A stretch of DNA of 64,000 nucleotides from Dyella terrae (GTDB taxonomy: Bacteria; Pseudomonadota; Gammaproteobacteria; Xanthomonadales; Rhodanobacteraceae): assembly GCF_022394535.1 (NCBI RefSeq), contig NZ_CP089414.1, positions 3,348,001 through 3,412,000 on the forward strand. Reading direction: 5' to 3'. The position numbers and the translations under genes were made by a program. Under the pieces are notes generated by a model. That model saw only the letters and a list, made by a program, of their open reading frames with translations. It was not told the origin of the DNA and made no database searches. Positions 55,643 to 63,501 of this stretch are shown in pieces. How positions within the stretch are numbered: position 1 is the first letter of the stretch; each line of letters begins with the position of its first letter.

Positions 55643-57303
55643 TGCGGGTTTCCCTTTGGCAACGAGGTCATCGGCGATGCCGACACGGCATCCTCCACGC
55701 TCCAGTCTTCCAGCGCCTGTGGCGGAAGCTGGGGCAGCGCCATGCGCGACAGGGCGTCACGGGCGTCGTCCTTCAATCGTGCCACGCGCAGCTCAATGCC
55801 GCGCGCAGCCAACCAGGTGGCGAAATCAGCGATGGCTTCGAGCGAGGTGCCGTCCAGATCAGGGCTGACTTCCAGACTCAGCACCACGCGCTTGAGCCCC
55901 TGGCAGGCCTCTACCCGCTGGCGTGCCTGCGCCAGCATGGCTTCGGCGTTAACGAAGAACAGGGGTTCTTCCGGCCGCACGATCAACATGCCCGGCACCT
56001 GCAACGCGCCAGGATGCTGCCCGATATCGACGAAATCATGGCCATCGGCAAGCCGCCCCAACACGCTGAGCCGTGGCATGGCCAGCTGGCGCAGCAACAT
56101 CACCAGGCTGAAGGCGATGGCGCATAGCAAGCCGTTGAGGATGCCCAGCGACAACACCGCCACCACCGCCGCGAGCAGCACCAACCGGTCGCGATGCCAG
56201 CGCAGGTAGGGCGTGAACACGGAAAGGCGCAATGACTTGCTCACTGCGTGGATCACGATGGCCGCCAGCACCGGCTGGGGGATGCGCTCGATCCATGGCA
56301 ACGCGAGCAACACCAGCACCAACACACTGCCCGCACCAATCAGCCCCGCCCACCGCGACTGCGCGCCCGCCGCCTCGTTCGCCGAGGTGCCCGAATAACC
56401 CGCACCCACCGGCATGCCATGCAGCGCACCGGAGACGACATTGGCCACGCCGAGCACCAGCAAGTCACGGTTCGGATTCACCGTATCGCCATGCTTGAGT
56501 GCGAACCCGCGGATGGAGCTGTACGACTCCGCGTAGAGGATCAGCAACAACGCGGCTGCCAGTTCCACACTCGGCAACCACTGGCCGCTATGCGGCCATG
56601 TCGGCCACCCCAGATCAACGGCCAGCCGGATCGAACCCGTCAACGCCACACCATGCGCCGCCAACCAGCCCGACGACGCCACACCCAACGCAATGGCGAC
56701 CAGGCTGCCCGGCAACCGGCGAAACCGCTCACACACAAACAGCAACGCCAGTGCGACGACACCCGCGCCGAGTGCCGCCACGTTCACCTGCGGCAGCACC
56801 TTGGCCAGCTGCAGCAGCAACGCCGGCACGAAATCGCCATGCACGTCAGCCACACCCATCAAATGCGGCAGCTGCTTGAGTGCAATGACGCAAGCCAACC
56901 CGAAGGTATAACCCCGCAGCACAGGGCGGGCGATCAGATGCGACAACCCACCTAGCCGCGCGGCACCCGCGATAAGAAAACAGACACCCGCCATCAGGAT
57001 CAGCGTGGCCGCCATCGCCACGCGGGATACGTTGTCTCCCCCTCCCAGCGCCAGCGTTCCCGCCGCCAGCACCGCCGCGGATGAGGACGTGGCGGAGACG
57101 ATGGCATAGCGGCTTTGCCCAAGCAGACCGTACGTCGCCAAACCCACGAACAAAGCAATGACGCCCGCCTGCGGTGGGAGGTTGGCGATACCGGAATAAG
57201 CCACCGCCTCTGGGATCAACAGGCCAGCAATGGAAAGCCCCGCCACCAGGTCGAGATGCCAGGTGGGCGGGGCCTTGGCGGCGGGACTGGCGGTGGATGA
57301 CAT
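55639..57303 (-). CDS. SulP-family anion transporter with STAS domain
   Basis: A 554-aa inner-membrane transporter of the SLC26/SulP family. The family N-terminus (LVAGLSIAGLLIPEAVAYSG) leads into about twelve helices, with GYTFGLACVIALKQL and PVGAGYSGTSANEAAGA as signature segments. A cytoplasmic STAS domain occupies about residues 430-535. Possible substrates are sulfate, bicarbonate or C4-dicarboxylates. It is translationally coupled to the DUF885 gene, an arrangement with no obvious shared function. Confidence 0.92.
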   Translation of the reverse strand: MSSTASPAAKAPPTWHLDLVAGLSIAGLLIPEAVAYSGIANLPPQAGVIALFVGLATYGLLGQSRYAIVSATSSSAAVLAAGTLALGGGDNVSRVAMAATLILMAGVCFLIAGAARLGGLSHLIARPVLRGYTFGLACVIALKQLPHLMGVADVHGDFVPALLLQLAKVLPQVNVAALGAGVVALALLFVCERFRRLPGSLVAIALGVASSGWLAAHGVALTGSIRLAVDLGWPTWPHSGQWLPSVELAAALLLILYAESYSSIRGFALKHGDTVNPNRDLLVLGVANVVSGALHGMPVGAGYSGTSANEAAGAQSRWAGLIGAGSVLVLVLLALPWIERIPQPVLAAIVIHAVSKSLRLSVFTPYLRWHRDRLVLLAAVVAVLSLGILNGLLCAIAFSLVMLLRQLAMPRLSVLGRLADGHDFVDIGQHPGALQVPGMLIVRPEEPLFFVNAEAMLAQARQRVEACQGLKRVVLSLEVSPDLDGTSLEAIADFATWLAARGIELRVARLKDDARDALSRMALPQLPPQALEDWSVEDAVSASPMTSLPKGNPQ

Positions 57304-57422
57304 GGGTGGCTCCGGCTTGGGTGCGCGGAGTGAGGGTAACGGATTGGTGAGGGGGCGTTCTCTGAGTTTTTAGGGGGCGGTGTTTGGGGTGTTGGGCGAC
57401 GCCCGCAGAACACCCCAGTTCT

Positions 57423-57858
57423 GCTCCCTCGCCCCATTGGGGAGAGGGTTGGGGTGAGGGGTCAATCTAGCCTCACCGTTTCATCTTTAGCCGTCATCCC
57501 TGCGAAAGCCGTCATCCCTGCGAAGGCAGGGATCCAGTAGCAGTGAGTGTGGTTATCGCCTCGTGCGCTGCCGCGATCTGGCCGCTTACGCAGCGGGCGT
57601 TTCGATCGTCTGCCGACGACGCGAAGCTAGTCCCCGTGGGACGCTCGAGTCACTTTTCTTTGTTGGCCCAAAGAAAAGTGACTCGGCCTCCGGCAGGAGG
57701 GCGAAACGCCCGCCGCGTAGGCGGCCAAGTCGCGGCACCGCGACAATCAAACACCGGGGCTCTGGACCCCCGCCTGCGCAGGGGTGACGGCTAAAGATGA
57801 AACGGTGAGGCTAGATTGACCCCTCACCCCAACCCTCTCCCCGAAGGGGCGAGGGAGC
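57423..57858. repeat. 436-bp nested palindromic element
   Basis: The 563-bp gap between sulP and the WYL gene is filled by this element. The outer arms of about 70 bp (57423-57492 and 57786-57858) are inverted copies, each beginning with the GCTCCCTC-GCCCC hairpin unit and containing GGGTCAATCTAGCCTCACCG. Inside are an inverted pair of GTCATCCCTGCG-type units, an inverted pair around GCGGGCGTTTCG, and a central perfect 15-bp hairpin (GAGTCACTTTTCTTT, 57647-57661, with 57670-57684). No frame inside looks like protein. It resembles a non-autonomous mobile palindrome or fused REP units. Confidence 0.85.
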
Positions 57859-57866
57859 GAAAACAC

Positions 57867-58574
57867 CTAACTGTCCATCCCTTCGTAATACCCCCGCATC
57901 GCCTCCAGATAAGCATCCAGATTGCGCCCCTTCATATCCCCAAACCGCTCCCCTGTCACCGCACAATCAGCAATCCGATCCGGCCTGAAATTGCGAAACC
58001 CCACACGCAACCGACACCACGTGCCCAACGTCCATTTGCCGCCCCAGAACGCCAAACACAACGGCTCAACCTCGCGCGAAGAAGTTCGGCCCGCTTCATC
58101 GCTGTAATCCAGCCGCAGCACCTGACCATCCGTAATGGCCGCGTTGAGACGGTCAATCAGCGCAGCGAATTCCGTCTTGCTCTGGTCACGCCAGATCGGC
58201 GCATAGATACGGGTGCGCGTGGCGCGCTCACGCAGGTCGGCTGGTAGCACCGCTTCAATCTTGAGCAACGCCGCCTGCGCGCTTTCGGCGAGCTTTTGAC
58301 CGGCAAAGGCGCGCACGAAACGCGTACCTACCACCAGCGATTCGAGTTCGTCGGCGGTGAACATCAGCGGCGGGATGTCCGAACCCTTGCGCAGCAGGTA
58401 ACCCACGCCCGCCTCGCCCTCAATGGGTACGCCGGAGAGCTGGAGATCGGCCACGTCGCGATAGACAGTGCGCAAGGAGACACCGAGCGTGCCAGCAAGC
58501 TGGCGCGCCTGCAGCGCGGTACGACGCCCGCGCAGGGCGTGGATGATGAGGAAAAGCCGGTCGGCGCGACGCAT
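57867..58574 (-). CDS. YafY-type HTH/WYL-domain regulator
   Basis: A 235-aa transcriptional regulator. The N-terminal HTH_11 is ARQLAGTLGVSLRTVYRDVA, followed by the family GVPIEGEAGVGYLLRKG, a middle domain, and a C-terminal WYL-like domain (LRLDYSDEAGRTSSREVEPL, FWGGKWTLGTWC, FRNFRPDRI). Such proteins respond to small ligands or nucleic acids and usually control an adjacent enzyme gene; the GST 161 nt upstream is in the same direction. The palindromic element ends 8 bp from its stop codon. Confidence 0.92.
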   Translation of the reverse strand: MRRADRLFLIIHALRGRRTALQARQLAGTLGVSLRTVYRDVADLQLSGVPIEGEAGVGYLLRKGSDIPPLMFTADELESLVVGTRFVRAFAGQKLAESAQAALLKIEAVLPADLRERATRTRIYAPIWRDQSKTEFAALIDRLNAAITDGQVLRLDYSDEAGRTSSREVEPLCLAFWGGKWTLGTWCRLRVGFRNFRPDRIADCAVTGERFGDMKGRNLDAYLEAMRGYYEGMDS

Positions 58575-58735
58575 CCTTGGATGATGGCGGAGTGGCGCGC
58601 GCAGGGCCAGCGCCGAGAGTCATGGATGGCTATATGCATGACGAAACTGGCGAATCGTTCACGCGCCGCAGGAACACCGTCACCCCCGCGTAAGCGGGGA
58701 GAACGACGACGGTAGCCTGCGCACGGCGACATCGT

Positions 58736-59365
58736 TCACGCCGCCTGCGACGCCGCCAGCTGTTCGTCCAGCGCTGCAGCCCTTTGCATGGCAGGCCGCG
58801 ATGTGACGCGTTCAACATAGGCCACGATCACAGGGAGCTCGGGCACGAGCTTGAACATCGTCATCCACTTCAGCGCCGTACCCCACAGCACGTCAACGGC
58901 CGTAAAGTGTTCGCCCAGCATGTACGGCCCGCGTTCCAGTTGCGCCACGAGCGTGTTGAACATGGTGTCCCAGTCGCCATACGGACTCGTCGACAGGGGT
59001 ACCGGCTCGCGCTTCATTGCGCGGTCCACTGCTGCGGGTTCAAAGCACGAACCGTAGAACACCATCCATCGCAGGTACGGCCCGCGCAGCGGATCGTCGA
59101 GCGCGGGCGCTAACCCTTTGTCGGCGTACAGATCGGCGAGATAGAGAAAAACCGCCGGTTGCTCGGTGACGAGTTCACCACGATACGCAATCGCAGGCAC
59201 CTTGCCCATCGGGTTGATGGCTGTATACGGCTCCGCGCGTTGCTCGTTCTTTTTGAAGTTGAGCACGTGCAAGTCGTAGTCCACACCAAGCTCTTCGAGC
59301 AACGCGCGGGTACCACCAGAGCGGCTGTTTGGTGCGTGATAGAACGTGATGCGTGATGTGGTCAT
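58736..59365 (-). CDS. Glutathione S-transferase
   Basis: A 209-aa cytosolic GST. The thioredoxin-fold N-terminus (RITFYHAPNSRSGGTRALLEEL; cis-Pro in PMGKVPAIAYRGELVTEQPAV) has Ser/Tyr candidates for the glutathione-activating residue, and the helical C-terminal domain contains GPYMLGEHFTAVDVLWGTAL with the conserved N-cap Asp. Detoxification or stress role inferred from family. Confidence 0.92.
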   Translation of the reverse strand: MTTSRITFYHAPNSRSGGTRALLEELGVDYDLHVLNFKKNEQRAEPYTAINPMGKVPAIAYRGELVTEQPAVFLYLADLYADKGLAPALDDPLRGPYLRWMVFYGSCFEPAAVDRAMKREPVPLSTSPYGDWDTMFNTLVAQLERGPYMLGEHFTAVDVLWGTALKWMTMFKLVPELPVIVAYVERVTSRPAMQRAAALDEQLAASQAA

Positions 59366-59407
59366 GACGTGGTTCCTGTCGAGTTATTCACAGGTTGACT
59401 GAGTTAT

Positions 59408-59812
59408 TCACAGGTAGCTGGTGACGGCTGGCTGGTTCCACCAGTTGTTGTCGCGTCCATCCGAAAAATTCACCGGTGCGGCGGCCCAATCTTCATCGCT
59501 TACGTCATCCAGGCAAGTAACGTTGACGGCAACGTACGCGCCACCGATCTGTTCCACGTAGCCATGATGGAACGAGTGCGTACCGCAGTGGCGACAGAAC
59601 ATGTTGTGTGTGCTGTCCGTGCCGAACTGGTAGTCGACCAGAGCGTCCTCTCCACTCAGCAGGCGAAAACTTTCCGGCTTGGTCCTGGCACCCCAGAAGC
59701 GCAGCTTGCGGCAGATGGAGCAATTGCAGCGGCCGGTGCCTGTAGACAAGTCCAATTCGGCCTCGTAGCGGACGGCGCCGCAATGGCAACTGCCCTGGTG
59801 GATGCGGGTCAT
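59408..59812 (-). CDS. GFA/CENP-V-family zinc protein
   Basis: A 134-aa protein of the glutathione-dependent formaldehyde-activating enzyme family. Zinc ligands are visible in GSCHCGAVRYEAE, CNCSICRKL and MFCRHCGTHSF. The family is broad and most members do not activate formaldehyde. Its ATG overlaps the stop of the small upstream gene by 4 nt. Confidence 0.9.
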   Translation of the reverse strand: MTRIHQGSCHCGAVRYEAELDLSTGTGRCNCSICRKLRFWGARTKPESFRLLSGEDALVDYQFGTDSTHNMFCRHCGTHSFHHGYVEQIGGAYVAVNVTCLDDVSDEDWAAAPVNFSDGRDNNWWNQPAVTSYL

Positions 59813-60003
59813 GCGCGAACTCCTCGTAGTGCCGTTGGTGCGGCAGGCACACGCTGTGCCGCCACTTCCTTGCTTACTTTGACTTTTGTGCCCTGCGTGG
59901 TCTCCGGCGTACTGGCCGGCAAGCGGTATTGCCCATCCATCAACAGCCCGCGCATGTACAGGGGCCGATAGGCCATCAGGATCTTTCCAAGCGGGAATGC
60001 CAT
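59809..60003 (-). CDS. Small protein of unknown function (64 aa)
   Basis: The ATG at 60003 has a strong GAGGAGG box 6 nt upstream, and the stop overlaps the GFA gene start, both signs of a real gene. The protein reads MAFPLGKILMAYRPLYMRGL at the start, with a basic, Pro/Thr-rich remainder, and has no recognised domain. It lies between the DJ-1-like and GFA genes and is probably co-transcribed with them. Confidence 0.7.
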   Translation of the reverse strand: MAFPLGKILMAYRPLYMRGLLMDGQYRLPASTPETTQGTKVKVSKEVAAQRVPAAPTALRGVRA

Positions 60004-60023
60004 GACGTCCTCCTCGTCACTCG

Positions 60024-60641
60024 TTACGCTGCCACGGCTGTGGCAGCTTCGCCCGCGCACCACGGCGGCGGCAGGGCGTGCTTGAACAAACGAAACCAAT
60101 GCTCCCGATCGCTCGGGTTGTAGAGGTCCAGCGTGCGGATCACTTCGCGGGCGAACTCCACGCTGCCGAGCTGACTAGCGGTGATCACCCCGCCATCGCT
60201 CACCGCAAGCACGTTGGCGTCGAATTGATCGGCGCCCGCATACCCAGGCACGTGAGTGCCGATGTGGCCCGGATAGCTACCGGTATGACGGCAGGCATCC
60301 AGTAGCCCGGCCCGGGCCAACACCAACACACCGCTGTCGACGGCGGCTACGGGCGCACCGGCCGCGTGGATGCGTCGCGCCGCGGCCACAGCCTCCTCAC
60401 CGTGCCCGTGTTCCCACAGATATCCGCCGGGCACGACCAGCAACGCCGCGCGCTTGAGGTCCAGCTGGTCCAGGGTCAACTCGGGCGCCACGCGCAGGCC
60501 GCCCATCGAGAGCGCCGGCTGCATGGAAAAGCCCACCGTCTTCAACTGCCATTCGCCCGGACGGCGGATCTCGCAGAGCGCATGCGCCGCATGCCAGTCC
60601 GCGTAGCCGTCGAACACCAGGAAATACACCGTATCGCGCAT
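60024..60641 (-). CDS. DJ-1/PfpI-superfamily protein lacking the nucleophile Cys
   Basis: A 205-aa flavodoxin-like protein of the DJ-1/PfpI class I glutamine-amidotransferase-like superfamily (TVYFLVFDGYADWHAAHAL; LLVVPGGYLWEHGHGE; GLLDACRHTGSYPGH). The nucleophile elbow, normally AAICxG, reads AAVDSGV, so Asp102 replaces the catalytic Cys. Either the protein is non-catalytic or another residue serves. First gene of the small operon with the 64-aa protein and the GFA protein. Confidence 0.88.
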   Translation of the reverse strand: MRDTVYFLVFDGYADWHAAHALCEIRRPGEWQLKTVGFSMQPALSMGGLRVAPELTLDQLDLKRAALLVVPGGYLWEHGHGEEAVAAARRIHAAGAPVAAVDSGVLVLARAGLLDACRHTGSYPGHIGTHVPGYAGADQFDANVLAVSDGGVITASQLGSVEFAREVIRTLDLYNPSDREHWFRLFKHALPPPWCAGEAATAVAA

Positions 60642-60886
60642 GAGACTCCCTCCTTAACTGACAGGAAGGAGTGTGAGCACCCCCTACTGCCAACGTGTTG
60701 TCAGCAGGGGTGACCATGAGCCGCTCCGAATGATCCCGTATGGGTCGCGCTCCTACACGGGGCTGACGCGGGTGGCTTGCCAGAAAAGGTTTTCTGTACC
60801 GTTAGATGAACTAACTGGTCACACTTTGTACTGACAAGCGGCGGGGTCCCCCGGACAATAGGGGTCCCTTTGTTTGCGGGTTTGCC

Positions 60887-61900
60887 ATGAAGTCCATCTC
60901 GCTCATCCAGTTCCTCATTGAGGAACGCCGCGCCGGCCGCATCAACGCCGAGCTCTCCCTCCTGATCGAAGTCGTCGCGCGCGCCTGCAAGCGCATCGCC
61001 GTGGCCACCAACAAGGGCGCCCTGGGCGGCGTGCTGGGCGAGGCCGGCACCGGCAACATCCAAGGCGAGGCGCAAAAGAAGCTGGACGTGATCTCTAACG
61101 AGATCCTGCTGGAAGCCAACGCCTGGGGCGGTCAGCTCGCCGCCTGCGCCTCGGAGGAAATGGAAGACCCGCAGCCCATCCCCGACATGTACCCCAAGGG
61201 CCATCACCTGCTGCTGTTCGATCCCCTGGACGGCAGCTCCAATATCGACGTGAACATCTCCGTCGGCACCATCTTCTCCGTGCTGCGCTGCCCGGACGGC
61301 GTCACCGAGCCGAAGGCCGAGCACTTCCTGCAGGAAGGCACCACACAGCTCGCCGCCGGTTACGTGGTCTACGGCCCGGCCACCGTGTTCGTGCTTACCT
61401 TTGGCCACGGTACGCACGAGTTCACGCTGGATCGCGAAGTGGGCAGCTTCGTCCTGAGCCGCCGTGACATCCGCATTCCGGAAGAGACCGCCGAGTTCGC
61501 CATCAACATGTCGAACCAGCGCCACTGGGAAGCACCGATGCAGCGCTACATCGGCGAGCTGCTCGCCGGCCAGGATGGCCCGCGCGGCAAGGATTTCAAC
61601 ATGCGCTGGGTTGCCTCCATGGTGGCCGACGTGCATCGCATCATCACCCGCGGCGGCGTGTTCTTCTATCCGCTGGACGCCAAGATTAAGTCCAAGGGCG
61701 GCAAGCTGCGCCTGATGTACGAAGCCAACCCGATGGCCTTCATCATCGAGCAGGCCGGCGGTGCAGCCACCACCGGCCGCCAGCGCATCATGGAGATCCA
61801 GCCCAGCGGCCTGCACCAGCGCGTGCCGGTGTTCCTGGGTTCGAAGAAGGAAGTGGAAGTGGCGACGCATTACCACGTCGCGGCGGACGCGGCGGGTTGA
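60887..61900 (+). CDS. fbp: Fructose-1,6-bisphosphatase class 1
   Basis: Gluconeogenic hydrolysis of fructose-1,6-bisphosphate. The 337-aa protein is full length, with metal and phosphate sites in [14 protein letters not shown], the EEMEDP acidic site, [13 protein letters not shown] and the C-terminal [14 protein letters not shown]. Monocistronic: a 245-bp upstream region and a terminator at 61916. A direct repeat GGGGTCCC occurs twice within 45 bp before the start. Confidence 0.97.
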   Translation: MKSISLIQFLIEERRAGRINAELSLLIEVVARACKRIAVATNKGALGGVLGEAGTGNIQGEAQKKLDVISNEILLEANAWGGQLAACASEEMEDPQPIPDMYPKGHHLLLFDPLDGSSNIDVNISVGTIFSVLRCPDGVTEPKAEHFLQEGTTQLAAGYVVYGPATVFVLTFGHGTHEFTLDREVGSFVLSRRDIRIPEETAEFAINMSNQRHWEAPMQRYIGELLAGQDGPRGKDFNMRWVASMVADVHRIITRGGVFFYPLDAKIKSKGGKLRLMYEANPMAFIIEQAGGAATTGRQRIMEIQPSGLHQRVPVFLGSKKEVEVATHYHVAADAAG

Positions 61901-61915
61901 TGTGTGGCGTGGGAG

Positions 61916-61940
61916 GCTGGCCTTGGGGCCAGCTTCTTTT
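61916..61940 (+). terminator. Terminator of fbp
   Basis: GCTGGCC / GGCCAGC perfect 7-bp stem with loop TTGG, followed by TTCTTTT, 16 nt after the fbp stop. Confidence 0.85.
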
Positions 61941-61985
61941 AGTTATCTAGACGCTTCTGCGGAACGCGCCAAGCTGCTCGAATCT

Positions 61986-62145
61986 GCTCCCTCTCCCTTT
62001 CGGGGAGAGGGTTGGGATGAGGGGTGGGTGCTCGCCATACCGTTTCGATGAAACCGTCATCCCGGCGTAGGCCGGGATGACGATAACAACGGTGAGGCTA
62101 GATTGACCCCTCACCCCAACCCTCTCCCCAAAGGGGAGAGGGAGC
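61986..62145. repeat. 160-bp composite palindromic element
   Basis: Inverted outer units (GCTCCCTCTCCC at 61986 and its complement ending GGGAGC at 62145), each with its own hairpin and GAGGGTTGGG-ATGAGGGG-type tail, flank a central perfect REP palindrome, CGTCATCCCGGCG with its complement (about 62056-62083). It is a shorter relative of the 57423-57858 element and occupies most of the 405-bp fbp-to-patatin gap; the rest is featureless. Confidence 0.85.
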
Positions 62146-62305
62146 AAAACATACAAACGTCCCAACACCCCACCTGACTACCGCCCAACAACCCACCCCA
62201 TTCCGCCATCATCGCGCCCCCCACCAGTCGTACACTCGCCCGCCAACCACCCACCGGCGATGGAACAGCCGGCAGGTCACCCCACCCAACGGCCCCACCA
62301 CCGAC

Positions 62306-63253
62306 ATGACGTCCACCCGCCGCATCCGCTCGCTCCTCCCCCTGCTCGCCACGCTGGCGCTCTGCGCCTGCTTTGGCGACACCAAGCCCACTCCGCCTGC
62401 TCCTGTCGCGCCGCCGCCGGTGGTGAAGCTGCGTATCGGGTTGGCGCTGGGCGGTGGTGCGGCCAAGGGTTTTGCGCATATCGGCGTGATCAAGATGTTG
62501 GAGGCCAACGGCATCCACCCCGACGTGGTTTCCGGCACCAGTGCGGGTAGCGTGGTCGGCGCGCTCTATGCCAGCGGCATGGACGCGTTCCAGTTACAGG
62601 AAACCGCCGTTGCGCTCGATCAGGCGAGCATCCGCGACGTACGGCTGTTTTCCGGTGGCGTGGTGCAGGGACAGAAGCTGCAGGACTACGTGAACCAGCA
62701 GGTGAAGAACCGCCCGCTGGACAAGCTCAACGTGCCGTTCGCCGCTGTGGCGACGCAGTTGGAAACCGGTCAGCGCACCGTGTTCGTACGCGGCAACACT
62801 GGGCAGGCGGTGCGCGCATCCAGTAGCGTCCCGGGCGTATTCGAGCCCGTGGAGATCAACGGCAAGCATTACGTCGACGGCGGCGTGGTCAGCCCGGTGC
62901 CGGTCGATGCTGCACGCCAGCTCGGCGCGGATGTCGTGATTGCTGTGGATATCTCCAGCAAGGCCAGCGGCACCAACCCGCAGGGCATGCTCGGCATCGT
63001 GGGCCAGTCCATCAGCATCATGGGCCAGAAGCTAGGCGAGCAGGAGCTGGCGCGGGCCGATATCGTGATCCGCCCGAAGGTGAACCAGATCGGCGCCGCC
63101 GACTTCGAGCAGCGTGATCAGGCCATCCTGGAGGGCGAACGCGCTGCACTCGCGGCCATTCCGGCAATCAAAGCTAAGATCGCCGCGGTGCAGGTGGCGC
63201 GCCAGCAGGCTGCGGCGCACCCACAACCCGCGGCGACCAGTAGCGCTCACTAA
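62306..63253 (+). CDS. Patatin-like phospholipase lipoprotein (RssA/YchK-like)
   Basis: A 315-aa protein with a lipoprotein signal (lipobox LALCAC, Cys22), a Pro-rich linker, and a patatin domain: oxyanion loop LALGGGAAKGFAHIG, nucleophile in VSGTSAGSVVGAL (GxSxG) and catalytic Asp in YVDGGVVSPVPV. It is therefore a membrane-tethered serine acyl hydrolase, possibly acting on phospholipids. The last 25 residues are Ala/Gln/His-rich. The stop codon lies inside the left arm of a 146-bp palindrome. Confidence 0.92.
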   Translation: MTSTRRIRSLLPLLATLALCACFGDTKPTPPAPVAPPPVVKLRIGLALGGGAAKGFAHIGVIKMLEANGIHPDVVSGTSAGSVVGALYASGMDAFQLQETAVALDQASIRDVRLFSGGVVQGQKLQDYVNQQVKNRPLDKLNVPFAAVATQLETGQRTVFVRGNTGQAVRASSSVPGVFEPVEINGKHYVDGGVVSPVPVDAARQLGADVVIAVDISSKASGTNPQGMLGIVGQSISIMGQKLGEQELARADIVIRPKVNQIGAADFEQRDQAILEGERAALAAIPAIKAKIAAVQVARQQAAAHPQPAATSSAH

Positions 63254-63397
63254 GAGCCGCTAACAGAACGTAGCGAGCGGCCGTCAGGTGGGTGCGGACG
63301 GCGCGGAGGAACCGGAGTGTACTTGTCGTACATGAGGATTCCGAGCACCGACCGCGCCCGCCTGGCGGTCGCGCAGTAGTTCTGTTCAGCGGCTCTA
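63252..63397. repeat. 146-bp near-palindrome downstream of the patatin gene
   Basis: Outer arms AAGAGCCGCTAACAGAAC and its near complement (63379-63396) differ by one base and one gap. Inside, GCGGCCGTCAGGTGGG pairs imperfectly with CCGCCTGGCGGTCGC, and the centre holds GTGTACTTGTCGTACAT. It does not end in a U-tract. It is unrelated in sequence to the other palindromes of the window. Confidence 0.75.
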
Positions 63398-63501
63398 AGG
63401 CCGAAGCAGTTTCCTTTCCTTCTGTCCATACAGCCGTCCGGACGATGTGATCCCGGGCGCGCGCGCGGTAGCTTGCCCGCCGGAAACTTCGGGGGAAAGC
63501 C

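Noticed and set aside
54188..56209. 673-aa plus-strand frame opposite the DUF885 and SulP genes
   Set aside because: Long antisense shadow caused by high GC; both minus-strand genes carry full family motifs.
57423..57858. CRISPR array or integron attC
   Set aside because: Repeats are inverted and nested, not regularly spaced direct repeats, and there is no cas or integrase gene nearby.
60701..61876. 391-aa minus-strand frame opposite fbp
   Set aside because: Antisense of fbp; composition (His/Val/Asp-rich) is typical of shadow frames.
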